From Paulownia fortunei (taxonomy: Eukaryota; Streptophyta; Magnoliopsida; Lamiales; Paulowniaceae), in the NCBI GenBank assembly GCA_019321725.1, contig CM033115.1:17246673-17310672 (forward strand): a DNA stretch of 64,000 nucleotides, in the 5' to 3' direction. The translations under genes and the position numbers were made by a program. Every line of letters begins with the position of its first letter. Position 1 is the stretch's first letter. The notes below the pieces were generated by a model, which was not told where the DNA came from, searched no databases, and worked only from the letters and a program-made list of their open reading frames with translations. Of this stretch, positions 24,501-37,900 are shown piece after piece.

Positions 24501-26677
24501 CAGCTGCTCCAAAGCATTCAATTCCTGATCCTGTTGTTTCATATTCCGAATTCTTTTTCTTCCTTCAGGTGAATGCAAGTAAGCTGATTTCAACGTGTCA
24601 TATACACCATAAAAAACAGCACCAGAGGGTGCCATACTTAAAATAGAGGGTAATAATCCCTTGTAAAGAGAAAAGACCCCTTCATTTTGGACCACATGTC
24701 GAAAAGCTCCAATAACGCCACCCAATGCTTCTCCACCAGGTGCCACCAGCCTGGTCCGTATCTGAAACACATTTATCAGTACTCATATTTTTTACCGTAT
24801 AAAACACAAGAAATAGGCAAAATTTGATGTCTATATGAAGTCAAGGATATTTTTCTTTCATAAAGAAAAATCTACAGAATGATTAATTTGGTAGGAAGAA
24901 GAGTAGGTACTGGGATGAATGGAACAAAAGGATAATTGTTTCACCCCTCCTTCCATCAGGAAGCACATTTACCTACCTCCTCTTACTAGGCATTATCACA
25001 GAAAATTTTTCTTAGGCATAGTCCAATTGAAATTTGGTTGACACTTGCTGTGTCTTATTTAGAGAAAAAAATTGAAATTTACTTCCAAGTCACTTTCCTT
25101 ACCTCTCTCCTCTTTCGTCCAAATCTAGAAAACTATAATCCTCTCCCATTCTCTCATTGCCTGTCCTCTCCATCCATTTCCCTCCTTAAAAATATGCACG
25201 AGTATCAAAGGTCAAACTACCTTCAGGCCTCAGTACGAAGTTCTTGACTTCTTAAAGTGCCTGTGCTTAGCAACAAGAAGAAACCATTTTCACAACTAAT
25301 TTCAACTTAAATAATAATAGTATTTATGCGCATAGAAGATGAGCTTATTTTCTGAATCATCGTGCTTCAAGGACTCTCAAATCAACCATTGCACTTTCTC
25401 TTTTAGAAACAAAGTTGATTTATGTCTAGGATTCTTCGCAACTTTTAGCTAAAATAATGACTCAAGTAATAGCAAAAACTACAAGAATGGAACAAGTTAT
25501 GAATTGTCTCTCACAGTATCCAGTGGCAAGCAGAGCACAGTAGCTGTAATACCAGCAGCAGCACCAGCAATAAATCTCACAGAATTTGTGGTTTCTTCGT
25601 TTCCAGAAAATTTGAGAAGCTGCTTTCTGTATGTATCATAAGCACAGAAATTGATTGCCTTGAAAGGAGCAGTGCGAAGTATATTAACAAAATTTCCCTT
25701 CCAAAAGCCTCTCAAGCCTTGAGTTGATGCTATTCTGCTGATGAGCTCATATAGGTTCTTCTTCTCGCCACGAACTATATATTCCAACTTTAGCCTCTCA
25801 AGGGGAGCAACACAAGTTCTGTTTGAAGAACAGTCATTAGCAAAGAGCTGTACTTGCAATACCTTCAGAAGTAGTAGGTTCATGATCCCAAAGGTAGAGT
25901 GTAGCTTCTCCTTGTTAAAATAAAAAAGAGTTTTTTCTTATTCATATAGTGGTAATGCAGACTCAGCATTCTAACTATTTGAAAAGACATATTGCTTAAT
26001 GAAAACTCGTTAGAAACAGGAATCGAAATTGAGTAAGTTCATCATTTTCTTTCGCACCACATTGAAATTTGAATATTCAAGTCCCAACTTTCTGTGCTTA
26101 AAGAAAACTCATAAGAGACTTTCAAGAAAAACGCGCGCGCGCACTCCTAAGAAACTTAAAACTATGTGGAACAGTATCCAATCATCAAAGCGTGAAAAGA
26201 TTGAGCACAACTAGTTGGAGCAACAGTTAACAAACTACAATATTTGAAAAAATAGAACACAAAAAACAAAGAGAACGGACCTTGAAACCATGGCAGCCAC
26301 AGCGCCAGCCCACAAATGCTTGGTTGTGTTCACCGCCCCCGGCCCCTTAACCTAACCTTCACCGTTTTCCCCGCCTTCACGGGGGCGGCGGCCTGCTTAC
26401 TCTCACTACCTCCACTCGCCACTACACATTCAGTTGAATTGCTAATTACTCCATCTTTCCCCTTAAGTGACAAGCTCAAACACAAAAATTCACCCCGCTC
26501 TCTCCTTGAGTACACCGGACAACTGTAACAACGAACTTCACCAGAAATTGTATTGATAATTGAAGAAGGAATAGTACTAGTATCCAGGAATAGTCCACCG
26601 GAAGAGAAAATTAAGTTTTTTGGGTTATCGGGTAAAGCCCGATTAGAATTTTCGACCCGAATCTCAAATCCTGACAT
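21511..26677 (-). CDS. Mitochondrial adenine nucleotide carrier, BRITTLE1-like (BTL), with apparent frameshift
   Basis: Four exons on the minus strand: 26281-26677, 25515-25818, 24294-24761 and 21511-21579; introns are GT-AG. The product would be about 412 residues. It carries the three carrier signatures PLERLKLE, PLDTIRTRL and PFEVLRRQL, and ends VLPSASISFFVYEFMKIVLK. The N-terminal segment (GGLFLDTSTIPSSIINTIS) matches the BTL2/BTL3 group of plant probable mitochondrial adenine nucleotide transporters, members of the inner-membrane MCF family. Exon 1 is 397 bases, one short of the phase exon 2 needs. The frame from the ATG stops at a TGA near 26334, while the conserved VNTTKHLWAG continues one frame over. 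One missing G in the G5 run (plus-strand 26336-26340) would explain it. Either a sequence error or a broken allele. Intron 3 is 2.7 kb and holds a MITE. Confidence 0.85.
23659..24054. mobile_element. Tourist-like MITE in the carrier intron, copy 1
   Basis: A 396-bp element begins GGCTTCGTTTGGTTTCATTT and ends with the inverted match GGAAATAAAGCCAAACAAAGCC, one base shorter in places. It is flanked by TAA at 23656-23658 and 24055-24057. A 3-bp TAA target duplication is typical of PIF/Harbinger (Tourist) elements. A diverged copy lies at 41072-41454. No coding sequence is present. Confidence 0.8.
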
Positions 26678-29366
26678 TTTGGATGTAGAATTCAGCTATA
26701 TTTGGAAATTGGGCTGTTAAATATTTGAGATTTCAATGCCTGAAAATTGAAATGCTTGTGGATAATCACAGACAGAGAGGATACGGCACTGCCTCGACGT
26801 TGCTTCCATATCTAGGCAGGGTTCACTCTGCAAATCACAATTTTCCTCAGGCAAGCTATTTATTGTTTATCGCTTTCTCTTTTCTTTTTTTCTTTTTAAA
26901 AATTATTATTATATATATTGGTTTTAAAGTTATTTCCCTAATTCTATTGTGTGACGGAATAATAATGAAGAATTTATGTTTAAGAAAATATGAATATTTA
27001 AATTGTAGGAACAAAAAAACTAATAATTTTTTATTTATTTTGAGAGGAAACTTGAAATTTTAATTTTTAGAAATGAGATTGATTTTTTTTTTTATGTATA
27101 ATAGAGAAGGAACGTCGCTTGATACATGAAACTAAAATATACACACAAATACATAATTTTTTTTTAACAAAAATATCCATTTGAGAGTGAAAAATTAAGA
27201 CGATGATCCTCGTATGAAAATCAATAGTACACATACAAGTTATTACTTATGATATATGTATATGTGTATTAATACACACATATATATACATATATATTAT
27301 TTTGGATGTAACATAAGTATACGAAACACAAATATACATACATATATATGTAGATGCATATATATGTGTATATGTATATGTATAATTATATATGTTTTAA
27401 CAAATGAATCACGTAGATATAGCATGTAATAAGGGAAATATCCATAATTATAATATTGTAGTAATCCTATAGTTGTGTTCTTCATTTCTAGGATTTTATA
27501 TATATAATATAATATAATCAAATTGTGATATAACAAAATGACTTGAATAACTTAGTAAAATTGAATTGCGTAGGCTAAATAAACATTAGTGTCGTACAAA
27601 AGTACTATTGATGAGAGGTTTAGAATTTAAGTTCCACTTGCATATAAATATTTATCTATTTTGATATTAATTTACATTTTTATTGTATTTCATGAGTTTT
27701 TGATGTCTTAAAATTTGAATAAAAATATAATTCATCATATATCCAAAAAAAATGTAAAAAGCATCTATATTTTATATAAAATTAATTTCAATTGCACACA
27801 AAAATCAATTTATTTCAAACAAGAATATACAAATATCAATTTTAAACAAGATTGATTCGATATATAATATTTCAATGTAATTTGATGACCAAATTGTGAG
27901 ATTGAATCATGTTTTGTGTAAAAATTGATACTTTTTTCATATATTAATTTTTTCATATTTTCTTGGTGTTTAATAATCTACAATATAAGATGAAGAGTAG
28001 TTGGTTTATGCCGAGTATTCGTCATTATAAGTAAACTTTTTGTCAAGGAATCTCAGTTAAAAAAAAAAAAAAAGTCCCCTGCAACTATCTCAACACTATT
28101 GCAAAAGTATTTAAATAAAATTAATAATATCAATGTGTTTTACTCATGAAAATTGTTTAATTTAAAACTAAAAAAGCAAGGATGTCTATGCTAAATGCTT
28201 TTAAAAGGTTAAATAACTCCAATATTATAGCATTCCTATATCTTTAAAAATAAGTTTCTTAATTATTCGAGAAAATAAAATTATAAAGCTTATAAAATTA
28301 TATTGAGAGAACAAATTTGTAATTTATATATTACTACTAAAAGAGTTTCTTAAGATTTTTTTAAAAAAAATCAGATTCTAACATTATAATCTTGGAACTT
28401 ATAAACTCTATGTCCCAATATTTTTGTTAAAAAAGCGTAGACATGTAAGATATCTTTAAAAGATCTCCAGTATCTTGTGAAATAATAACATATTTTAAGA
28501 AATTTATAACCAATATTTTTAAAATCGAATCGAATCGATCGCTTCAATCTATCCAATTGAGAATCAAAGGTCGATTGAATGCGGCTAGACCCATAAAATT
28601 ATTTGTCCGATATGATCAGTTAAAATCGATTAAAATCGGTCAAAATCGATTTGACCGATTTTCATATTTTTTAAAATAAATATATTTTTAATTTTTTTTA
28701 AAATATAAATTTAATAATTTATTATATTTATGTAATTATTTTAATTTTGTATTTTGTTATATATATTTTTATATAATTATTTATTTACTTTTTATATTTA
28801 AAATATATTACATAATAATTAATTTATTATATTATTATTTTATATAATAAAACAACAAAAATATAATCAACTTTTTTATTAAATTGCTCCAATCGATTGA
28901 ACTACTAATTATTAACAAGATCGATTCGATCACCTATAAAAACTCTGCTTATAATCTCTATATAACACTTTCTCGCTTTAAAATATAATTCAAAATCAAC
29001 TGTGGATGTGAGACAAAGAAGTAAATACACGATCGGACAGGTTTGAACCACTATTTTGCAGCCTCTAATGAAGTACTAAGATCAAATGCGCTCACATAAT
29101 TCGATCGTCGAAACTTGTACTTACGGGCATTGGCTAAGAACATAAGAAGTTTATGATATTTTTAATGGATAGATTACCAGACTGAAAACAGTATACATAT
29201 ATATTCAAGAAAATTCATATTCAAAACTGACCATTACAAAACAAGGTAAGCATTCTTCACAAGTTCTTCACCATCTAAACACTGTTATTACAAGAGATAT
29301 CACGCGGCAGAAACAAGTATCTCTTGACACTGTTAAAGTCCCATGCATACAAGAGAGCTAAGTTCA
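26678..29366. other. Intergenic DNA upstream of the carrier gene
   Basis: Very AT-rich, with (TA)-rich tracts at about 27240-27400. Around 28520-28660 phrases of the form aatcgattaaaatcggtcaaaatcgattt occur, resembling degenerate repeat DNA. A cgcgcgcgc run lies at 26131-26141 within the neighbouring intron. No gene supported. Confidence 0.4.
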
Positions 29367-31522
29367 CTATCTTCTTATGAAATTCCACCACTTGCAGAAA
29401 GCAAAACCATACACTGCTGTATAAATAACTAGTCTGATAGGGTAGAACTTGAACCTGCATAAGAGATAAAGGATGAATAATTATAAGTACGGCTTGCGCC
29501 ATTTGTGCTTAAAAAGTGCACATGTAGAAACAAATGTGGTCTCTCATGCTGCAAAATGAAAGCTATTGGGGACATTTAATTGGGAAATCATAGATGATTT
29601 AGTGTAGTTGCTTGTCTACAATTTGTGGTCAATTTTCAAAACTGCAATGAACAATGTCCAACTCTTGTTCTTTTGTTTTGATCGATAACAAATTTGTTTT
29701 GTAATCACAAAATGGTACTTCTTCTTTAACCTTTTATAGAAATATTGTTGAGCACTATCATGATAATAGTTGCAGTCACTTTTTGGCATCACCCTTTGAG
29801 AACTATGGACATAGGTTAGACTAATTATATATTACATATGCTAGTCACATGTATAAAATATTTTTTTAAATATATATTTAAATTTAATCATACACATGAT
29901 GTGCTTTCATAGTATGCAATATAAAATACAACACAAAATTACAATAAAAGAATTAAGATGATGTTTGTAATATTTTTCAATCAATGTATGAACACACATG
30001 ATTTATGAAAATCATATTACACTAAATATGCATAAACTATAATGCTTTCCTTTTCCATATCATTTTATCAATTACAAATTACGGTGAAGTGCGTTGGGAA
30101 AAGTCATACATTACAAGCATTTCATGCCATGGAGATAATCTTACTTCTAAATGCTTAAGAAACATAATAATTTTTTTTTTCTTTCCAAGTCGACTTCACG
30201 CACATGATCATCTTCAAATTTAATCTGAGCTTACGAGGCCCTTAGATACACATTGCAGCCCTTAGATACACATTGCAGATTGTGTATAAATAACTAGTTT
30301 CTTCAGAATTTTCTATCTTTATAGAGATTAAATTTTGGTGAAGAAATCACTAAGGAAGTCATTTCCTTTATCTAGTTTCAAAGGGAAACACAAAGCAACT
30401 ATTCAACCGAAACATTATATACCCTATTTCACCAATATGGATAGAGGGACAATGATACTAATTTTCCCAAGAAAAATAAATTGCAAGCATAGAGAAAGGC
30501 AGAAAGGCAAAATGATAAAAGCAATAAGCTTATTTACTACTGCACCCTTTATCTCGAACACACTCTTATAGTTGTGTAGTACAACTTATTCCCCTCAGTT
30601 CACAAGTTCTAAGAGTGTAATACAACCTACATACTGCCCTCAAATTCAGCTATAAATACTTCATTCATTCCACAATAAAAGGTATGCTATATTAATTTTA
30701 CAATGCAAGTCTTTTATCTTTCATCCTTTTTACGGCGTGAGACCGACTTGACCATCGGATAGGTTCCTAGCGACTTTGTTCGTGCTAGAGATCCGATCCA
30801 CTCCACAGTCCATTCCTGAAGCTCACCAGTCAAGTATAGTTGACTATCTCACCCCAACTCCAATTTTCCACCACATCCATAACATAACTATAAGAAACAT
30901 TTACTTATAATTTTTATACATCTATTTCATCCACTTTGTGTAAAATTCTATGACAAGCCCAAAACTTTTATAATTGTAATATACTACTTATTTCCAAGAA
31001 AAATATATTCAAATATAAATTTCAATAATTTTGCTTTTATCGTTTCTTTCCCTTCCCTCTGCTAATCCAAGATGCAAAATGGCGCTAATGGAGACTTTCG
31101 CCCACTTCATCACTCCATCACAACAAGAATTGCATGAAAACATGAATGTTTCTCTACCTTAACATAATTCAACAGCCCATAAAATTGAATTACAGAAAAA
31201 CAACAGCTTAAAAAAAAATTCAGTACTTCCATTTAACTCCTTACTGAAATTGTAACTAAACCAAAAATGAAAAACAATACAGAAATTACCTTGCTGGTGC
31301 AGATTGAGAGGGACCATCATCATCATCGGCGACGAGGGTGCACCACTGAGAGACAGGGCGGTCGAAGAACTTCCAATCAGGCAAAACGACGCCGCCGATA
31401 GCAAGCATCCCAAACAAGTAGGTGCCCGCCATTTTCTTCAGGGATTGCGTGTACAGACCCGTTAACACCACTATTGCAGCCAACCAGACGAGGGAGGCCC
31501 GCAAAACAGCTTCTTTTCCCAT
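29367..31522 (-). CDS. DTM1: DTM1-like small ER membrane protein (signal-peptidase-complex-like)
   Basis: Two exons on the minus strand, 31290-31522 and 29367-29454, joined by a GT-AG intron of 1835 bases, encode 106 residues. The start is MGKEAVLRAS, in the good context CACCATGG. Hydrophobic segments lie at about 8-25 and 31-48, with a third at about 84-98. The landmark VVLPDWKFFDR (45-55) and the end RFKFYPIRLVIYTAVYGFAF followed by KWW match the plant DTM1 family. Rice DTM1 is described as a signal-peptidase-complex-like ER protein needed for tapetum and early meiocyte development. An acidic DDDD loop (66-69) precedes the exon junction. The function here is inferred by similarity. The family could also be called SPC12-like, so the exact role is uncertain. 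Confidence 0.8.
30238..30278. repeat. 20-bp unit in two tandem copies
   Basis: The 20-mer gcccttagatacacattgca occurs twice back to back inside the DTM1-like intron (30238-30257 and 30258-30277). Confidence 0.95.
30560..30870 (+). repeat. Possible LTR fragment in the DTM1-like intron
   Basis: This segment contains a promoter-like ctataaatacttcattcatt, a pyrimidine-rich stretch, then gaccgacttgaccatcggat. Ends of plant Ty3/gypsy LTRs often carry such a cttga-c-gtcgga motif, and a related phrase ends the repeats at 1746-2629. No internal retroelement sequence is adjacent. A solo LTR remnant is the likeliest reading, at low confidence. Confidence 0.3.
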
Positions 31523-34500
31523 GGTGAGGCCGAGGCTGATGAAGAAGATCAAGATGGGAATGGCTTAAAATGCACACAGTTGAGTAAATTTAATGAATGT
31601 GTAATGGACCCAATTCAGTGTATAGTTATAGATATGTATTAATTGCGCATGCAATAAGTACATTTAGAAAGTATGGTGAAATTAAGTACTTCACAACTTT
31701 TGGTAATTTATCTTTATGTTACCTTTTCAAATGCATGTTAATATGATTATGTCAAATGTATATATAAAAAATATTTTATACATGTACATATAATATAAAA
31801 TATAAAAAAATTAAAATAAAAAAGAAAAAATGAAATTCATACTACTCCTATTATACAGTACATTTGACGTGTGGGTTCCAATCAAGTGTTTATTTATAAG
31901 AAAAATTTAAATATTTAGAGGATGAATATTGCATACAGTATAATTGGACGGATGCACCATTTATAAATTCAAATTAAAAAATTCAAACTCAAAATTAAGT
32001 AAAGTTGGGTACGATGCATGTGAACTAAGTCTAATAGATTCATATCATTTCGTATTGCATTTCATCAATACATACCAAATATATAAAATAATATAATTAA
32101 TATATATTTTACGTGTATCGATAAAATACAATACATAATGTAATATCAACTTATAACAAAAGATTTAAAATACATCATATATATATATATATACACATTA
32201 AATACATCATCTATAAAATGAATCAAATGCATCTGATAAAGCATCTACAAAATCATGGATGTTGTAGATGGGTCACATAAATGATAAACGGCATCTCGGA
32301 GTATCATAACCGTCTTCGTGTAATCATATATGGGGTTACATAAGTGATGAACGGCCATAAAGTCCGCAAGAATTGTACAGAAAAATCCTATTTACATATA
32401 ATAGTTATATATAATAATTCATCAACTTAACAATCTTTTACAATTAAATGTTGAATTATTATTTAATTTTTGTAATGCATCTTAATATTATTAAACACCA
32501 TACATATATTATGATTTAAAATTATATAACATCAAAAAGTTTAACGAATCAATAAAGTAAATTAGTTAAATATTAAAGATTATTATCGAAACCTCGTTTA
32601 ATATTTGGTCTAAATAAATTGTATATGTATCATGTAAAGTTTATTGTATAATGTGCGTAACTACAATCATTTTGACATTAACCAAATTTTTTAATGATAA
32701 CATATATTATTATCAATATTATTTTTTGTGAAAATGATAAGTTTTAAATAACTCTGAGATTTGTCCAAATAGACATTTCCTAAATTTTGTCTAAATTTAC
32801 CCAAATCCCCTTAAAATTTATCTTATTTACACTGAATTTTCTAAGATATAATGTTTCTAGGTATCATAATATTTTGCAACTATACTTAATATAGTAGATA
32901 AGTAGATTCTGAATTGTTCTAATAAAAAATATTAGTATTTTAAAAACTTGTTTATAGCTTCTATACTTTAATCATAAATACTGGTATGAAAAACACTATG
33001 CACATCTCTATATTATTTTTTTACTATCTTAACTTTATTTTTAAAAGTAATGAGCATTGCAATTATGTTGTCATCACATGAAAAAACAGTGAACTATTTA
33101 TGTTAAAGACTCCCTACTCTTAAATACTAAATTTTTTTTAGGCTTGAAAACAAGCATAATATTGCCAAACGAGGAGGAGAATAGACACCAATCTAAATCA
33201 ATATCTAATTTAAATATAGTGTGACACACTTAAATTTGAATTCAATATTTACACTTAGTGTGTGATTAAAAGTGTTTTTAAATGTTTAAAAATTCTCATG
33301 ATTTTATTAGGATAAATCACTAAGGGTCTAATTGTGAAATTAAAAAAATTAAGGAATATAGTTGTAATGTGACAAACTTTAGGGGAGGTCTGTATAATTT
33401 GGACAAACATCAAATGAGGTTTGCGTAATTTTTAAGAAAGAACAAAAACAACCATTTTATAAAAACATGTCAGGATTTTCCGGAAAAAGGTAGATTTATC
33501 AAAAACTTGGGAGGTCAGTCTGTAAATAATTTGAATTCATGTTGTAGCAAAATGAAATTCAAATATGAATTAAGGGAATACATACCATATATTATATTAT
33601 CAAGATTCTTTTACACACACCATAGAATGTAGATACTAACATAGAAAAGAACATCAACTTACTAACCTATTTAATTGGGCACATATTTGTTTGTACCCAT
33701 AGAAAAGAACATGAACTTACAATTTGTTGGTACCCATTTTCTTTTAGATGGGACTAATTCTTTCATCACCAAGATAGTTACTCTAGCACACTCACACTTA
33801 ATAAATAGTATAAATACGAGAATAATGAAAAATTGTTTATTTTCCAAGAAAAGTGCCAGATAAGTTCTATGCTTTAAGAATATAAATTGAATCGAGCTCA
33901 AAAAGACATGTCAAGGAACAAAAAAAACTAAGGTTCCTATATTCTCAACTAATAAACTAGAATATGTGATCTGAAAACTGCATGTAAAGGTGTCAGATAT
34001 TTCTACACATGTTGTACATGAAGATTGAAAAGTACTGTAAAATTCTCCTTTTCAGCTTATTTATAGTTAAAAACAATAATAATAATTATAGAAAAACATT
34101 CATTGCGGAACTTTGTAGCAGAATCCAAAAAGTTCACAAATTAATAACAAGAAATAGATGACAACAGCGAGCCTGAACCTCAAGAAATAATAGTAAATCC
34201 CAACCGTATCAACCACCCGGACCCAGGTCCTCATAGTAAATCCCAACCCTATCAACCACTGGTGGGATGAGATGGCAATGAGACTGTTTTAATAATGTAA
34301 TAAGTGACAATCGTACATGAAGATGGGTTTTAGTCCACTAGCGAACAACAATGAGACTGTTCTAATAATGTAACTGAGTGCGCATGAGATGGCAATGAAT
34401 CTGATCTAATAATGTAATGAGGGCCAAACCCATCGCACATGAAGATGGGTTTTAGTCTACTAGCGTACCATGAACCTGTCCCAAATGAGGTGGGATTGAG

Positions 34501-34926
34501 ATTATATTCGTTCACATGATGGGTTACGAATTTCACTTTTTGAAACCAGCCAGGTCGGGGTTTTTTGAGTTGGTGCTGTTTACTGGCTTAGTCAACCTGC
34601 CCGGTTGATCAAGCTTTAAATCTTACAAGTCTACCTAGCAAAACTAAGTAGAAGTGCAGTTCTGTCCCAATAAAGCAAGATTTTGTACTCACAATTTATC
34701 ATAACATAATGTGTAAGTTCTATTTTGGACCAAGTGGATGTTCAAGATTGAAATGATAAAACATTTAATATACCGACTATGTACTGATTTCAAACACAAT
34801 GTCAGCAAATGGAATAGTCAACATTTCAATTCAACATGTCCACAGACACTAATTATTGTGAAGAGCCCAAGAGTGGAGATGGTTCAGATTACATACAATA
34901 TCTGTTTTTTTCAAGACTAAAGACTG
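31523..34926. other. Intergenic DNA between two minus-strand genes
   Basis: AT-rich with no supported gene. At about 32735-33435 the left phrase gagatttgtccaaatagac and the right phrase ggacaaacatcaaatgagg are imperfect inverted partners, suggesting an old inverted-repeat element. A scrambled repeat cluster lies at 34190-34520. The last few hundred bases before 34926 are probably 3'-UTR of the NudC-domain gene. Confidence 0.4.
34190..34520. repeat. Cluster of interleaved short repeats
   Basis: Three phrases recur within 330 bases. Two copies of acatgaagatgggttttagt followed by ctagcg lie at about 34313 and 34436. Two copies of agtaaatcccaacc-tatcaac lie at about 34192 and 34236. Three variants of aatgagactgtt-taataatgta occur at about 34276, 34350 and 34395. 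The order is scrambled, so this is not a simple tandem array. I recognise no element class. Confidence 0.6.
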
Positions 34927-37900
34927 TCAACTAGAACGGATCCCACCCATGAAGGTCCTTGGGTCAGGGCAACCTCCAGAGAACTGAGCCTGTGAGAAGT
35001 CAAAGCCCGGGTTCTGCAGAGAAAAGTTCACATTTTAAAAACAAATGTGAAGTCAATCTTGAAAATATTCATGATCACAAGATTGTGCAAGATTGTCAAG
35101 TTCCCTATATGATTACATCTCACACCAAGTTCATTGTCTACCAATGGCACTTCGAAACCACAGTTTCTGGCATCAAGCACAAGCTAATTTAAGGAACAAG
35201 GTTGTGGAACTTCAATACAATTCATGCTACACCCAGTGCATATTACACCGAGTGTATGATGCCTGCCAATTGTGGCATTTTATAAAAAATAGGACTATTG
35301 AAAGGTGGATGCTTCAGTGTATGTGCACTAAGTGAACCATCTACAAAACCATCAGTTGTGTGTCAGTCTGATGCCCCAGATTTTTGGGAAATTTATCTGC
35401 CACAAATGCAGTGACTTATCAACTTTGCATTACTTGATTAACTATCTATCTACATGTATAACAGATGTATATGTTTTCTTATTGAAACTCATATATTTCT
35501 TATGCAATATGTGACACCGAGTTTTTATAGAAAATGGGCTATAACTTATACAACATAAGAATATTCATCAATGTCTTCCCACGAATAATTACAAGATGCT
35601 TAAAGTATGTGTATCTTAAGCAGCAAAGTTTTTATCATCAACTGGTAAAATTGTAGTCTCCACTTGAAATATGAGCAGATGAGCTTTCTTATTTCTTTGT
35701 TTGGAATCATGTTTTGCACTTAAAAGCAAATAAACGATTAATAACAGAGGACATCTATGTTTTCAGTGCGCGAGTGAAAGAAGAGATGGATTGAAGTAAC
35801 AAGTGAACGCTTTCCGAAAAGAAAATGAACAAATAAAATAACAAACAAAGAAAGAAATGTTCATGACCTTATTGCATTTCTTGAGGCATGCCTGCTAATA
35901 TATGGACGCAAAAACTTAATATCATGAGAAAATTATTTGCATCAACCAACTGCATTATTATCATGAAAAAACGTGTGAAAGCACCCTGACCTCGCTAAGT
36001 TTTTAGTTCCATTTTAGTGCACTCACATGAACCAATGTGTTGAGATGAAAGAACCTTGTAATTGGAGACAACAACGTGGACATTTTGAGTTCATGAGCAT
36101 GTGTTATTACTAGAAAATCTTATCAGAGTTTTTCTTCACCTTTGTTCCTTCAGATGCCACAGAGTTTTCTAAATGAGAATTAATTTTTTATATTTACAGC
36201 TTCTTGATCGTTCACATAAAGTTTGGTTAATCTTAGGTGTGGAATATAGTGCTTCTTACCTGAATGCTCTGGGGAAAGTTTTGATAAATCATGTTTTATG
36301 GATGCAGTATATGAGTAAATAATTATAACAAGTTATAAGTATGCCGACATGCATGCATGCTAGGGGGACAGGGACGGAGAAATTTAGTCATGCATAAAAC
36401 ATTGAATGTAACAAACAACAAACTTAACTAAGCAAAGTCTATAATGGACTTGGTACTAATCTAAAAAAAATTCGCTACAGTGTTATAGCACAAAAGTATA
36501 TCATTTATCTGTTCCCCTAAAATCCTACACTGAGTAGCCATACTTCAAAGATTTAGTTAACTGATTGAAACACTGAAAAATTCCAGAAAATGATCCGTAT
36601 CAAATTTTGACACTTGTGAGTGTCAATAAAGAATTGTCTCTGGAGTCAATAATGACATGGCGCAAATTGACCTAAAAATCAGCATGGTTGCTGTAGCCAC
36701 TTTGATAGTGTCTTCAGAAAGTATCTAACTCCACAGGAACCACCCCACATACTCAGCAGTCAGCACCCCAAGTTTCCAGAGTGGTGTGAATGATCCTTGA
36801 AACTAAAAACAAGGAAACTGACTAGCAAAGCCTTAGGATCTGGTGCCCATGATCCACCAACCTTTGGCTAGGATTCCAAAGTTTGGTACCAGAGCTAAAG
36901 ATCCCGTAGTTATCCCATATTTTATTTACTCTCTACTCATTATAATTAATACAGAACTTTAACAAAAGTTGAAGTAAAATAGAAGGACCATTATGCTGCC
37001 AAAGAAGAGCATTGTTGGCAGATGAAGTCTTAAGCTATCAGCACAACTTAGGAGTCCAATGAACAGCTATGGGAAGATCAGAAAGAATGATAAAGTTATT
37101 AATGGGTTTAGATCCCAAGCATGAGGCCACTTGATTCAAACCTTAGTGAACCATCAGAGAAAATCATAGAACAATCAAAAACAAGTAATGTGATTTGAAA
37201 AGCTTGTTTAAAAACAGAGCAAGAAAAAGAGCGTTGAGAAAAACCAAATTAAAATTCAAAATCTTGAGAAACCTACAGTCCTCTGTGTATTATAAAGCCT
37301 TCAAATAATAGATTTAATTACTCCAGGAACTATCGAAGTTAGGCAGAGAGGGATTCTTTACCGATTTCCTCATTCTTTCAAACAGATTAAGATTTTGTCA
37401 AAATTTTTAAGGATTTCAACCTCAAGGAATGCACCAAAAAAAGTTGAGATACATTTTACAGTGATACTCATCACAAAGTTAAAAAGGATATATTTGGTGT
37501 GCGTATGGCAGGATTGGAGCAAATAACATGATTATTAACCAAACTTAAGTTCCTTTAATTTACTGAGTTACAGGACCTTTTGTATTTATGTTTCATTACC
37601 TTTCTTGTAATCACAGGTGCAGTGATTCTTTGTTATTACTCGCCTTATTTCTATATTTCAATATACCTAAAATAATTTATATTTACCTGCCTATGTCCAT
37701 CTATAAATACATTGTAGCTTGTTATGCCTAAAAGCAAACCTAAGATTTAATGGCTAGACAATAGGGCAGGAAAATAAGCAAGCCTCCTGGGCATCTTATT
37801 TTCCAATCCCTTAATACTACAAGGCAAAGTAAACGCCATCAGATCATTACAACAAAGGTTTCATTTCAAATAAATGGTAGGTCCCATTCACAACTACATC

